DNA from: Chlorogloeopsis sp. ULAP01
GTDB taxonomy: Bacteria; Cyanobacteriota; Cyanobacteriia; Cyanobacteriales; Nostocaceae
DNA length: 64,000 nucleotides
Reading direction: 5' to 3'
NCBI RefSeq assembly: GCF_030381805.1
Contig: NZ_JAUDRH010000014.1
Span: 1-64,000, forward strand
In this document: positions 8,914 to 17,933 of the stretch, piece by piece
How positions within the stretch are numbered: position 1 is the stretch's first letter
Layout of the letters: every line of letters starts with the position of its first letter
Notes under the pieces: model-generated
Databases searched by the model: none
The model's input: the letters and a program-made list of their open reading frames with translations, nothing else
Told to the model about the DNA's origin: nothing
Made by a program: the position numbers and the translations under genes

Positions 8914-9528
8914 ATGCGTGTCTTTAACTCTCCTCCGCCATCCGAGGCACAAACGCGTAGTCGTATTTTACAAGCGGCACGACGCTTATTTGCCTCCCAA
9001 GGATTTGATGGTACCACCACCCGCGACTTAGCACAGGCAGCAGGCGTTGCGGAGGGGACGCTATTTCGTCATTTTCCCAATAAAAAGGCGATTTTAGTTG
9101 AGGTAGCAACTCAAGGATGGGTGGAGATTCTTACTGATTTACTGACAGAACTGAGTGAAATGGGCAGCTATAAAGCTGTAGCTCAGGTAATGCGCCGCCG
9201 GATGTGGAATATGCAAAAAAATGCCGATCTGATGCGAGTGTGTTTTATGGAAGCACAGTTTCATCCAGATTTACGCGATCGCATTCAGTCGGAAGTAATT
9301 GCCAAAATGACAGATGTTGCCGAAGCCTTCTTTCAAACTGCGATGGATAAAGGTGTTTATCGCAAAATGGATGCAAATTTGGTGGCAAAGGTATTCTTGG
9401 GAATGTTTGCAGTAGCAGGCTTCTCCCACAACACATTAATGGAACCAGATGCCTCTCCCCAAACAATGCAGCAAATGGCAGAAGGACTTGCTGATATTTT
9501 CCTCAACGGCGTATTGGTTAGGGACTAG
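8914..9528 (+). CDS. TetR/AcrR family transcriptional regulator
   Basis: 204 residues. The N-terminal TetR helix-turn-helix is clear: RSRILQAARRLFASQGFDGT, TTRDLAQAAGVAEGTLFRHF, PNKKAILVEV. The remaining ~140 residues are an all-helical ligand-binding and dimerisation part of unknown ligand. It diverges from the M16 peptidase pair over 106 bp, so that pair is the best candidate target. Downstream is repeat-rich DNA and a decayed gene, so it is probably monocistronic. Confidence 0.9.
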   Translation: MRVFNSPPPSEAQTRSRILQAARRLFASQGFDGTTTRDLAQAAGVAEGTLFRHFPNKKAILVEVATQGWVEILTDLLTELSEMGSYKAVAQVMRRRMWNMQKNADLMRVCFMEAQFHPDLRDRIQSEVIAKMTDVAEAFFQTAMDKGVYRKMDANLVAKVFLGMFAVAGFSHNTLMEPDASPQTMQQMAEGLADIFLNGVLVRD

Positions 9529-9673
9529 GGATTAGGAAGAGAGACGCGGAGAGAGTGAGACGCGGCGACGCGGAGAAAGAACAAGGAGACAAGGACAGAG
9601 AACCTGATTCACAATTTTCCCCGTGTCACCGTGTCACCGTGTCACCGCGTCCCCGTGTCCCCTTGTCTTCTTC
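9529..9673. repeat. Low-complexity GACGCGG / CCGTGTCACC repeat tract
   Basis: The left part is runs of GAGACGCGGAGA-like units (9538-9580). The right part is CCGTGTCACCGTGTCACC-like units (9620-9662), the same family in opposite strand sense, so the tract can fold back on itself. Members of this family also occur inside hypF (28985-29092), the zincin gene (43060-43195) and upstream of the receptor gene (54385-54445). Confidence 0.7.
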
Positions 9674-10113
9674 CTAGCCTCTAATTATCTTTGCCTGCTG
9701 GCTCCACTGCTGTACTTGCTCAACAGTAGGACATAAATCTCGTCGCCGTATTGTCGCTACTTGCAAGCGCAAAATTTGTTGATGCAATCTGTGGGTAGGA
9801 ATAGTCCCAGTTGGGCGACAGAACCCACTCCAGCATGAAGCAATAATCCGCAATATTGGGTACCAACGCTAGGAATTCGTGCCAAATCAGCTAAAGCTAC
9901 CCATTTATTGACATACTGTAGATGGACTTGTAACTTATTTGCTAGCTCCAGCCGAGACTATGGAGTCTTGCCTTGTTTAACTAGCACTTTTGTGGTTGTA
10001 ATGCCGCAATTTTTGAGTTGAGATGTTTCTTGTGGAGATAATCCTGGCAATTGTTCAATCGGCCAGTCACATGATTGTAATACGCTGACTGGCGGTTTAG
10101 GTTTAGGAGGCAT
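9674..10113 (-). pseudogene. DUF4332-type helix-hairpin-helix protein, decayed
   Basis: Reading the minus strand from ATG at 10113 gives MPPKPKPPVSVLQSCDWPIE, then LPGLSPQETSQLKNCGITTT. This is followed by an in-frame TAG within GKTP*SRLELANKLQVH, then YVNKWVALADLARIPSVG and CGLLLHAGV. A frameshift after VAQL moves the sense to another frame, which continues THRLHQQILRLQVATIRRRD and LCPTVEQVQQWSQQAKII to a stop at 9674. These phrases fit the short DUF4332 proteins common in cyanobacteria (about 145 residues). One stop and one frameshift make it a recent pseudogene. It is too broken to appear as a single ORF. Confidence 0.8.
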
Positions 10114-10267
10114 TTCTGGAACTAAAAAATAGGCTTATTTAAATATTGTGACAAATACGCTAAGAAGACTGGACAGCAAAAAATCATAGTGGCTCCTTTT
10201 AGGTGCAGCGATCGCTATGCGGACACGATCGCAACTCACCAACTCACCAATTTTACCCAGCCAAGTT

Positions 10268-11029
10268 CTAACTCTGGTTCACCGCTTCTAAAAATTTCGT
10301 GATGTGGGGAAGCACCAAATCGCTTTTCGCCATCGCCGCAAAATGATCGCATTCAGGGAAAGAAACGAATGTTACGTTAGGCATATGTTTGGCACATTCC
10401 TGAATCTCGGCATACCTGAAGTCAGTTTCACCTGTAAACAACAAACACGGCATTGTCATGGTTGGCAAAACATCTTCTATAGAGTCTCTATCCTGGGCAA
10501 GCGCCATCAAAGCCTCTATATCATTGGATATCAACCGCGTCTTACCAGCAGGAGTCAGCCACTGTCCGAACATCGCCTCAGCAAAACTAACTAAACCCTC
10601 CATCCCTTTGCTCATTGGCTCTCGGAAAGGCTGCATACTTTCTTCATAGGGATGAGCACCACCGATAATGAGGCTGTGCAACCGTTCTGGAGCATATTTA
10701 GCCATGCCAAACCCTATCCATCCACCCATCGAGTAACCAAAAAAGTGGGCTTGACGAATATTGAGATCGTCTAAAACCGCAGTCACATCCCCAACTCTCA
10801 ACGGCAATGCATAAGCTGCGGGATCGTCAGGCTTATCGCTAGCACCATGCCCACGAGCGTCAAGCAAGATGAGTTGATAGTCGCGGCTTAGGGCTTTAGT
10901 GTAGCTCTTTTCTTGCCAATCCTCCCAGGTTTGAGTTATACCGTGATGGAGGGTTAGCGGTGGGCCGTCTCCCTGCACTTGGTAGTGAATACGGATTCCT
11001 TGGTTGTTGGCATAGGGCATAATCATCAC
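10268..11029 (-). CDS. Alpha/beta hydrolase
   Basis: 253 residues, single alpha/beta-hydrolase fold with no signal peptide, so cytoplasmic. Visible elements: oxyanion region TLHHGITQTWEDW (a histidine-rich HHG variant of HGxx), ARGHGASDKP, nucleophile elbow FFGYSMGGWIG with the catalytic serine, acid region LLFTGETDFRY, and the catalytic histidine in FPECDHFAAMAKS. This fits small-molecule esterases, lactonases or C-C hydrolases. It lies downstream of the flavin oxidase (107-bp gap) in the same orientation and may share its transcript. No specific substrate can be deduced. Confidence 0.88.
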   Translation of the reverse strand: MMIMPYANNQGIRIHYQVQGDGPPLTLHHGITQTWEDWQEKSYTKALSRDYQLILLDARGHGASDKPDDPAAYALPLRVGDVTAVLDDLNIRQAHFFGYSMGGWIGFGMAKYAPERLHSLIIGGAHPYEESMQPFREPMSKGMEGLVSFAEAMFGQWLTPAGKTRLISNDIEALMALAQDRDSIEDVLPTMTMPCLLFTGETDFRYAEIQECAKHMPNVTFVSFPECDHFAAMAKSDLVLPHITKFLEAVNQS

Positions 11030-11135
11030 CTCCTCTGTTCCTCAATTCTGCTCCCTCCTGCTTTAGTGTCTATCGATCACATCAATAAATGTCTGCTGCT
11101 GTGATGGATCAACTTCAAATTTGACCAGTAGGGAT

Positions 11136-12560
11136 TTAGGCTGTGGCTGGCTTGATATTTTGATTGACGCGGAACAAATTAGTCGGATCGTACTTGTTCT
11201 TAATCGCAACTAAACGCTCGTAGTTGTCACGGTAAGTTGCCTGAACGCGCTCTTGTCCTTCCTCCATCATGAAATTTACGTATGCCCCGCCACAGGTATA
11301 GGGATGCAGCGCACTCCAATACTCTTTTGCCCAGTTAGTAATCTTTTCAGCATTAACCGGCTCAGGATCTATACCAGCCATCACCATCGACCATTTTGCC
11401 TCACGGAAGCTGAAAGCCGTGTCATTTTTACCGACTCGGTTGGCTGCACCATCAATCGGATATAGATGCATGGTTGAAAGCAAAGTTGGGATTTGCGAAC
11501 CATATTGAACGTGCAGGGTGATCGCTTCATCACTCAACTGATTCACAAAATCACCCTTCCAATACCACTGCATCCCTGTTGGCATTAGTGGATCGAACAT
11601 ACTTTGCAATTCTGGATAAGACATTGGGCCAATATGTTCAAATGCCGGAGTAGCAAAATTGCGGATCGGTTGGAACGCTTCCTCTACTTTTTCTTCCGCT
11701 CCGGTGTAACACCAAATCATGCCGCACATTGTCTTGGTGTGCAGGTGTTCGGGAAATGGTGGCCCAGGTGGCACTTTCAGGAAAGCAAAAAAACCATACA
11801 GATCTTCCGGTGCGTTGGTGATAAAATCCCGATACCATTGCATCAACTCGGTTGCCCGATCTAAATGCCATAGCGTCGGCCCAGCATACACCCTACTGAC
11901 GGGATGTGCCTGAAATAAAAACGAGGAGACGACACCAAAGTTACCTCCACCGCCACGGATTGCCCAAAATAGATCCTCGTTTTCTTCTCCACTGGCAGTA
12001 ACAAAACGCCCGTCTGCCAGCACTACATCTGCTTCGAGCAAATTATCAATAGTTAAACCATACTTGCGAGTCAAATAACCGTGTCCACCACCCAGAGTTA
12101 GCCCAGCAACGCCAGTACTAGAGATGATCCCACTGGGTACAGCCAATCCGAATGCATGGGTTGTACGATCTACATCTCCCCAAGTGCAGCCGCCTTCAAC
12201 CCTGACTGTACGGTTTCTGGGGTCAATGCGAATGCCCTTCATGCGCGAGAGATCGATGACCAAGCCATGATCGCAAGTTCCCAAACCTGCACCATTATGT
12301 CCGCCACCTCGAACTGCAAGCAGGAGTTTGTTTTCGCGGGCAAAATTGACAGCATTGATGACATCTGCCACATTTGCACAACGAGCAATCAAGCAAGGAT
12401 GTCGGTCAATCATGCCATTGTAGACTTTGCGGGCGTTTTCATAGCCTTCATCGTCGGAACAGAGTAACTCTCCGCGCAGTCGAGACTTTAATGCTGTGAC
12501 TCTTGCTTCCTCCAGAATAGTTTCTTCACCTGTGGTGGTGGCAATATGTAGGCTGACCAT
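11136..12560 (-). CDS. FAD-linked oxidoreductase, BBE (berberine-bridge) type
   Basis: 474 residues. An N-terminal PCMH-type FAD-binding domain is followed by a C-terminal BBE domain. The motif VRGGGHNGAGLGTCDHG places the histidine used for 8-alpha covalent FAD attachment. The second-site loop reads LTLGGGHGYLTRKYG, without the cysteine used for bicovalent attachment, so a monocovalent flavin like 6-hydroxynicotine oxidase is likely. The C-terminal end YDPTNLFRVNQNI is the classic BBE closure. Such enzymes oxidise sugars, alcohols or alkaloid-like substrates with O2, often in secondary metabolism. Same strand as the nitroreductase-like gene upstream and the hydrolase downstream. Confidence 0.92.
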   Translation of the reverse strand: MVSLHIATTTGEETILEEARVTALKSRLRGELLCSDDEGYENARKVYNGMIDRHPCLIARCANVADVINAVNFARENKLLLAVRGGGHNGAGLGTCDHGLVIDLSRMKGIRIDPRNRTVRVEGGCTWGDVDRTTHAFGLAVPSGIISSTGVAGLTLGGGHGYLTRKYGLTIDNLLEADVVLADGRFVTASGEENEDLFWAIRGGGGNFGVVSSFLFQAHPVSRVYAGPTLWHLDRATELMQWYRDFITNAPEDLYGFFAFLKVPPGPPFPEHLHTKTMCGMIWCYTGAEEKVEEAFQPIRNFATPAFEHIGPMSYPELQSMFDPLMPTGMQWYWKGDFVNQLSDEAITLHVQYGSQIPTLLSTMHLYPIDGAANRVGKNDTAFSFREAKWSMVMAGIDPEPVNAEKITNWAKEYWSALHPYTCGGAYVNFMMEEGQERVQATYRDNYERLVAIKNKYDPTNLFRVNQNIKPATA

Positions 12561-12669
12561 AATATTCCTCCTTCTAGGTTGATCCGCGAATTAACCTATA
12601 TACCTTATGAATCAAGGGCAAAAACCTAATTTACGGATATGTCTTTTGCGTGCTTTTACGGTAGCCGAG

Positions 12670-13965
12670 CTAGATTTCCTCAGCCGAATGCCAATTCGCC
12701 ATATGTTGAGCGTGAGTTTCTAGATATGCTCCTGGCTGGAAGTAATGGTCGTAGAACTCTAAATCTAAGTGATGAGCCTGGAGATAAGTGAGAATAAACA
12801 CGCTAGGTACTGTACCGGGGAACTTACCGAAGCGATCGTAAATGTATTGAGCCATCAGAGCTACACAGTCTTTGAATTCCTCACTATGAATCTCTGCACT
12901 TGCTCGGATTTTGGCACTTTCTTTCCAAGGGCCTTTTGTATCGGGGTGAAATGGCCCGCCGACACCGAACTTCCGCTTGGCAAAGGCTTCCACGGCAGCA
13001 CGCAGATTGGGATAGTGGGGTGGGCAAAAAGCCTCGAATACTCCTGGTAAGCCAGTCGGGTTGGGAAGTGACCAGCGTTCATCGGTGTCGTAGCGGAAAC
13101 CTAAACCAGGCACCTCCGGATTTCCACTGGCACCCAATACAACATGACGATCCATGCCGTCAAACATCCAACCACCCAAGCCCATTGCTTGCAGCATCAG
13201 CATCCCTGCGTAGCAACAAGTCGAAAGTTCAGCAGTGGATTCTGTTAGGGAATACTGTTCAATAAAAGTCAAGGGGAAGGGTTCGTCTAAATTCACTAAA
13301 TGTTTGAATTTTTCTAGTCCTGGAATTTGCTCGTGATTGACATCGTCATAAATGCAATACCCGTTCTGAACTAAAAAGCAGAGATTAGCTATCATATGCT
13401 GGGCAATGTCGCTGACGGGAATAATCAGCATACTTCCCGGACGATTGACACACCAGGTATTGTGTCCTTCCATGTAAGGCTCGGCTGGCGGAATATACAA
13501 TCGACTCTCACTGAGTTTGCGAATTCTTTTGCGATGCACTTCTAGGAGAGCATCCAAATTTATTTTTTCGTCCGCTTGCCGTTCTACTACAGCGTGTGCA
13601 TCACGGGTGGGAAAGAAGTAGATGCCATCGTCGTTGGTAAAAAAGATTTCACTGGTGTGGAAACCCGCAGCTGAAGGGAAAGTACGCCCTCCGGCAGCAG
13701 CAGAATAGTTGGATAGATGGGGAGCATATCTGGCATGACGCGTAATCATGTGGTGCCATCCGGTATTGCCAGCTGCTGCGGTTAAAATCATCATTTGCTC
13801 TAGTTCGGAAAGGGGAAAGGGCTGATGACGGGATGTAAACGCTAACGGGCCATCAGGAATTGAGGCACCCAAAGAAAATCGTCGAGCGCGTCTGCCAAAT
13901 AGTGCTTCTACTAACGGGAATTCTAAAGCGGTTTTCAAACCAGGCGGGTATATGCTTATATCCAT
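12670..13965 (-). CDS. Nitroreductase-like protein of unknown substrate
   Basis: About 431 residues from the preferred ATG at 13965 (MDISIYPPGL); the longer ORF from 14061 adds a 32-residue leader that does not look conserved. The opening FGRRARRFSLGASI plus PFPLSELEQMMILTAAAG resembles the N-terminal helix pair of nitroreductase-fold flavoproteins. The later LMLQAMGLGGWMFDGMDRHV resembles their FMN-contacting segment. The middle is unusually long and carries no other domain I recognise. It would be a flavin-dependent redox enzyme if this is right. It lies upstream of the BBE oxidase (109 bp) on the same strand, and the methyltransferase diverges from it, suggesting one small pathway. The family assignment is moderate and the reaction unknown. 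Confidence 0.6.
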   Translation of the reverse strand: MDISIYPPGLKTALEFPLVEALFGRRARRFSLGASIPDGPLAFTSRHQPFPLSELEQMMILTAAAGNTGWHHMITRHARYAPHLSNYSAAAGGRTFPSAAGFHTSEIFFTNDDGIYFFPTRDAHAVVERQADEKINLDALLEVHRKRIRKLSESRLYIPPAEPYMEGHNTWCVNRPGSMLIIPVSDIAQHMIANLCFLVQNGYCIYDDVNHEQIPGLEKFKHLVNLDEPFPLTFIEQYSLTESTAELSTCCYAGMLMLQAMGLGGWMFDGMDRHVVLGASGNPEVPGLGFRYDTDERWSLPNPTGLPGVFEAFCPPHYPNLRAAVEAFAKRKFGVGGPFHPDTKGPWKESAKIRASAEIHSEEFKDCVALMAQYIYDRFGKFPGTVPSVFILTYLQAHHLDLEFYDHYFQPGAYLETHAQHMANWHSAEEI

Positions 13966-14442
13966 AATATTTATGTGTCTAAAATTTGTTAAGTTAATGC
14001 ACTGTTTGAAAATACGGCATTGCTGATTTAATGACGTGACAATAATTTTGTATAATTCCAAAACCCTTGACCAGACGTGATATATCGCATCTGGGCATCC
14101 GGATTAATACCGCGATTCAGCAACGCCTAAATATTTCTACTAACTATGATTCTGCCTAGCTGATTCTGTTTTGAATTGCTTTGCTGATTTTTTCATCTAT
14201 CTTTAGGCTAGATTGAAGTTTTATCTCTTGATAGTTTCGCCGAATCTATACACATCACATCTATGCTGGATTCTTGCGTTCATGCCAGCAGCAGAACCTT
14301 GAGTAATACTGGAAAATGTCGGCCACAAAGGTGCGCTTACCGCACACTGCGGTTAAATGTATAGATAGTTATCGAGCCAGTGGCAATTAGGCTAATTTAG
14401 CTGTATCAATTATTTCTTGTAGATGGTTTTAGGAGTAATCAC
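13966..14442. other. Divergent intergenic region, nitroreductase-like / methyltransferase
   Basis: About 480 bp with no supportable gene. It separates the minus-strand oxidase group from the plus-strand methyltransferase and must contain both promoters. No clear operator or palindrome was found by eye. Confidence 0.4.
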
Positions 14443-15450
14443 TTGCTGCCCCCCACTGCTGAAAGAATTATGGAGGTTGGGTTTGGCTTCTGGGCCTCCA
14501 AGGTGCTACTGAGCGCTGTAGAAATAGAGGTGTTCACAGAACTGGCTAAACATCCAGGAGATCTTGAGAATTTGCAGACTCGACTTGGTTTGCATCCAAG
14601 ATCGGCACGGGATTTTCTGGATGCGCTGGTTGCCATGGGGTTCCTGCGTAGAGAAGGAAACATTTACTATAACGCTCCCGATACCGATATGTTTTTAGAT
14701 AAACAAAAGCCTTCTTATATCGGTGGCATACTGGAAATGGCAAACCATCGCTTATTCGGTTTCTGGGGACACTTAAGCGAGGCATTGCGGACAGGCGAGA
14801 TGCAAAACGAAGCTAAGGGTGGAGAAAATTTCTTTGGGACACTTTATGCCGATTGCGATCGCCTCAAAGAATTTCTTCGGGCTATGTCTGGGGTTAGTCG
14901 TGGCGCGAATATCTGTATTGCCGAGCGTTTACCTTGGTCTAATTACAAGTCCTTTGTAGATGTTGGCACAGCCCAAGGTGACTTAGCCGTGCAGATTGCT
15001 AAAGCGAATCCTCATTTGAGCGGGATTGGGTTTGATTTGCCTGTGGTTGCTCCCGTATTTGAAGATTATGTTGCCGAACACGCTCTTGGCGATCGCATCC
15101 GTTTTATAGGTGGTGACTTCTTTAAGGATGATTTGCCCAATGCTGATGTGATTCTCATGGGTCATATTTTGCATGACTGGAGTTTAGAAGAGAAGAAAAT
15201 CTTAATTTGCAAGGCTTATGCATCTCTTCCCGAAAATGGACTTTTAGTCGCTTATGATGCTTTGATTGATGATGAGCGATGCAAAAATCTGTTCGGTTTA
15301 TTAATGAGCTTAAATATGCTGATTGAAACCACAGCAGGATTTGACTATACAGGTGCTGACTGCTGCGAATGGATGAAAGAAGCCGGATTTCGTGAAACGC
15401 GAGTGGAACACCTAATTGGGCCAGACTCGATTGTGGTGGGCAGAAAGTAA
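14443..15450 (+). CDS. SAM-dependent O-methyltransferase (methyltransf_2 type)
   Basis: 335 residues. An N-terminal winged-helix dimerisation domain (FWASKVLLSAVEIEVFTELA, LHPRSARDFLDALVAMGFLR) is followed by a Rossmann methyltransferase domain. SAM motif I is FVDVGTAQGDLAVQIAK, the acidic ribose contact is GIGFDLPVV, and the catalytic region is MGHILHDWSLEEKK with the general-base histidine. It probably methylates a hydroxyl on a phenolic or polyketide-like substrate. The start is a TTG at 14443, seven bases after AGGAG; an ATG at 14470 lacks such a site, so I keep the TTG. It diverges from the flavoenzyme genes and is likely part of the same pathway. Confidence 0.9.
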   Translation: MLPPTAERIMEVGFGFWASKVLLSAVEIEVFTELAKHPGDLENLQTRLGLHPRSARDFLDALVAMGFLRREGNIYYNAPDTDMFLDKQKPSYIGGILEMANHRLFGFWGHLSEALRTGEMQNEAKGGENFFGTLYADCDRLKEFLRAMSGVSRGANICIAERLPWSNYKSFVDVGTAQGDLAVQIAKANPHLSGIGFDLPVVAPVFEDYVAEHALGDRIRFIGGDFFKDDLPNADVILMGHILHDWSLEEKKILICKAYASLPENGLLVAYDALIDDERCKNLFGLLMSLNMLIETTAGFDYTGADCCEWMKEAGFRETRVEHLIGPDSIVVGRK

Positions 15451-15808
15451 TATCGTGTCCGGTAAAATACTTATCATGAAAGTCGCAGGGGAGCGGGGCG
15501 CAGGGGGAAAAAGGATTTTCCATTTCTCATTATCATGCAGAGCATGGTAATGAAAACTATAGGCTCCAGCCTCAATCAATGCTTTCCCAGGCTCCAGCCT
15601 GGGAAAGAGAAAAAACGGGATTTGGAGTGATTAAATCATTTGTGTATGCATCGTAGCTTATATAAGGGGGTAAACATCTCTATAATGTTTATTTCTATTT
15701 ACATTTCTTTAAAAAAATTACCATAGTAAACAAAGCTTGCCGTTACGATTGTGTATTGGCGATCGCTTTGAATTTACTACTACAGTAGGGGACAGGGTAC
15801 GGGTGACA
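15451..15808. other. Intergenic region after the methyltransferase
   Basis: No gene. It contains the terminator-like hairpin at 15582-15607 and A/T-rich DNA. A tract at 15491-15512 (GGGGAGCGGGGCGCAGGGGG) is low-complexity repeat of the kind scattered through this window. Confidence 0.5.
15582..15607 (+). terminator. Perfect 12-bp hairpin, possible terminator
   Basis: Arms CTTTCCCAGGCT and AGCCTGGGAAAG with a two-base loop. It lies 132 bp after the methyltransferase stop. No T-run follows, so it may instead be an interspersed repeat. Confidence 0.5.
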
Positions 15809-15972
15809 GTTAAGCTCATCCCCCGACTGAAGTCTGGGGGATGAAAGCGGGCCGAAGTGAATTGGGAATTGGGCATTGGCCAATGCATGAATGCCCTTTG
15901 CCCCTTGCCCCAAGACGACGGACGACGGTTCTGAGCGCCCCTTAAAGGAACGGGCTTCCCCGTCGTCTTTTG
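15809..15972 (+). mobile_element. Small non-autonomous element, copy B
   Basis: 164 bp, essentially identical to 2743-2898 read on the other strand, with 7 bp and 1 bp extra. It is intergenic here. The 8-base sequence GGTGACAG occurs immediately on both sides (15802-15809 and 15972-15979), which looks like a target-site duplication. Internal hairpins are as described for copy A. No ORF. The duplication would argue against a pure IS200/IS605 mechanism, which does not duplicate its target, so the class stays open. Confidence 0.8.
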
Positions 15973-16109
15973 GTGACAGGGTTAAAAGTCTTTTAGTCTT
16001 TGAGTTTTATAATCTGTTGATGTCCTAACCACTTTGGCTATTGCTATATCTAAAATGCCCGATCGCAGTACTGTAGAAATAAATGGTTTTTCTTCAAAGG
16101 ATAGAAATC

Positions 16110-16358
16110 ATGTTCCGCACAACTGAGGGCTTGAACAAAAAAGGCATTGTGGGCGGTATTCTTGCTATTGCTAGCTTAATCATATTTTCAGCAGGATTAG
16201 CTAGTTGTAACTTGGGCAGAGTAAATCCAGCAGGCGAACGTCAAGAAGAACGAGAAGATTATGAAAATCCACGTCGCTCTGATGATGACGATGATGAGAA
16301 CAACGAAAGAAGAAATCGTCAGGAAGACAGGGAAAATGAGGATGATGACGATGATTAA
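16110..16358 (+). CDS. Small acidic lipoprotein
   Basis: 82 residues from the ATG at 16110, which has AAGGA eight bases upstream; the ORF can be extended to 16083 but without a ribosome site. An N-terminal hydrophobic segment (IVGGILAIASLIIFSAGLAS) ends at a lipobox-like LASC. The mature part is about 40 residues, almost entirely charged, with runs DDDDDENNERR and ENEDDDDD. A lipid-anchored, strongly anionic tail could bind calcium or other cations at the cell surface. I recognise no family. The gene stands alone between two repeats. Confidence 0.65.
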   Translation: MFRTTEGLNKKGIVGGILAIASLIIFSAGLASCNLGRVNPAGERQEEREDYENPRRSDDDDDENNERRNRQEDRENEDDDDD

Positions 16359-16430
16359 AAGTCTGCAATTAGATGTAAATCAGATTTACAGCTTTACAGC
16401 CATTTTCAGAGAAATAGGCCACTACTGTCA

Positions 16431-16492
16431 GGGCGGGTTTTGTTTCAATCTATAGCTAAAGCCGAAAAGATATCTGTTAAACGCGCCCCTAC
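16431..16492. repeat. GGGCGGGTTT...CGCGCCCCTAC inverted-end repeat, copy 1
   Basis: About 62 bp with G-rich left end and C-rich right end that can pair. The related copies are at 27027-27092 and 57808-57872; the ends are conserved and the middle varies. Confidence 0.65.
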
Positions 16493-16547
16493 AAAAATTT
16501 TTGTTGAAATAAAATTTGCTGTCTAAACTTTTCATCCTTGCTCGTTC

Positions 16548-17930
16548 ATGGATATACAAAACTTTTCTAGTTTCCTCGTCGATACTCTACGCCAGCGACG
16601 GCAAAGACTAGCTAGTCGTATAAATTTTCCTGCAATTTTTTGGTCGGGAGGTAGCAGCCCGCGCAACTATCCTGCTAATTTATATCGCTTTCGTGCGAAC
16701 AGCCACTTTCTCTATTTTGCAGGGCTTCCCGTGCCTAATGCGGCAATTCGTCTCGAAGCAGGCAAGCTAACGCTATTTGTGGACGATCCCGCACCTAGTA
16801 GCGCTCTTTGGCATGGAGAAATGCCCAAGCGTGAGGAAATTGCCCAGGCGATCGGGGCAGATGCTGCTTTTGCGATCGCAGAACTAGAATCCCATCTAGA
16901 AGGGGCAGCCACAATTGCTGTGCAGGATGCTGCCACTTGGACACAACAATCGCAGCTATTAAATAGATGGGTTTTACCGCAAAATCAGCTACAGGGAATT
17001 GATTTAGAATTAGCTAAGGCCATAGTTGAATTGCGCCTCACCCACGATGAAGGAGCATTGGCTGAACTGCGAAAAGCTGCCGTTATTACTGTTGAAGCCC
17101 ATAAGGCTGGGATGGCGGCAACACCCAACGCCAAGATAGAGGCGCAAGTGCGTGCGGCAATGGAAAAAGTCATCATCGCTCATAATATGACTACTTCCTA
17201 CAACAGTATTGTCACTGTTCATGGTGAAGTTCTGCATAACGAGCAGTATCACCACCCTCTACAACCAGGTGATTTACTGCTTGCTGATGTCGGGGCGGAA
17301 ACAGAGATGGGTTGGGCAGCAGATGTTACTCGTACTTGGCCTGTGTCTGGTAAATTTTCATCTACCCAACGAGATATTTATGATGTGGTGTTAGCGGCTC
17401 ATGATGCTTGTATTACTAAAATCCGTCCTGGTGTTGAGTATGGGGAGATTCATTTGTTGGCGTGTACAGTGATTGCTGAAGGTTTAGTAGATTTAGGCAT
17501 TTTGCAAGGAAAGCCCGAAGATTTGGTAGAGCGGGATGTTCATTCACTGTTTTTCCCTCATGGTATCGGCCATCTCGTCGGCTTGGATGTTCATGATATG
17601 GAAGATTTGGGAGATTTAGCTGGATATGAACAGGGACGCGCAAGGAGCGATCGCTTTGGCTTGAGCTACCTGCGTTTAAATCGCCCACTACGAGCAGGAA
17701 TGTTAGTAACAATAGAGCCTGGTTTTTATCAAGTACCAGCGATTTTAAACGAGCCAAATTTACGTTCTAGATATCAACACACAGTTAATTGGGAACGTTT
17801 GTCACAATTTGCCGATGTACGTGGTATCCGCATTGAAGATGATGTTTTAGTGACAGAACAGGGTAGCGAAGTTTTAACTGTTGCCTTGCCAAGTGATGCA
17901 ACTGCTGTAGAAGAATTAGTTCGTGGTTAA
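16548..17930 (+). CDS. pepP: Xaa-Pro aminopeptidase (M24B)
   Basis: 460 residues, cytoplasmic. An AMP_N domain fills the first ~170 residues (RINFPAIFWSGGSSPRNYPA), and the pita-bread M24 domain follows. All five dinuclear metal ligands can be placed: two aspartates in LLADVGAETEMGWAADVTRT, histidine in FFPHGIGHLVGLDVHD, glutamate in LVTIEPGFY, and glutamate in GIRIEDDVLVTEQG. It removes an N-terminal residue that precedes proline, using Mn2+ or similar. It is convergent with the cupredoxin gene, whose stop is only three bases away. Single gene, housekeeping role. Confidence 0.93.
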   Translation: MDIQNFSSFLVDTLRQRRQRLASRINFPAIFWSGGSSPRNYPANLYRFRANSHFLYFAGLPVPNAAIRLEAGKLTLFVDDPAPSSALWHGEMPKREEIAQAIGADAAFAIAELESHLEGAATIAVQDAATWTQQSQLLNRWVLPQNQLQGIDLELAKAIVELRLTHDEGALAELRKAAVITVEAHKAGMAATPNAKIEAQVRAAMEKVIIAHNMTTSYNSIVTVHGEVLHNEQYHHPLQPGDLLLADVGAETEMGWAADVTRTWPVSGKFSSTQRDIYDVVLAAHDACITKIRPGVEYGEIHLLACTVIAEGLVDLGILQGKPEDLVERDVHSLFFPHGIGHLVGLDVHDMEDLGDLAGYEQGRARSDRFGLSYLRLNRPLRAGMLVTIEPGFYQVPAILNEPNLRSRYQHTVNWERLSQFADVRGIRIEDDVLVTEQGSEVLTVALPSDATAVEELVRG

Positions 17931-17933
17931 TTA

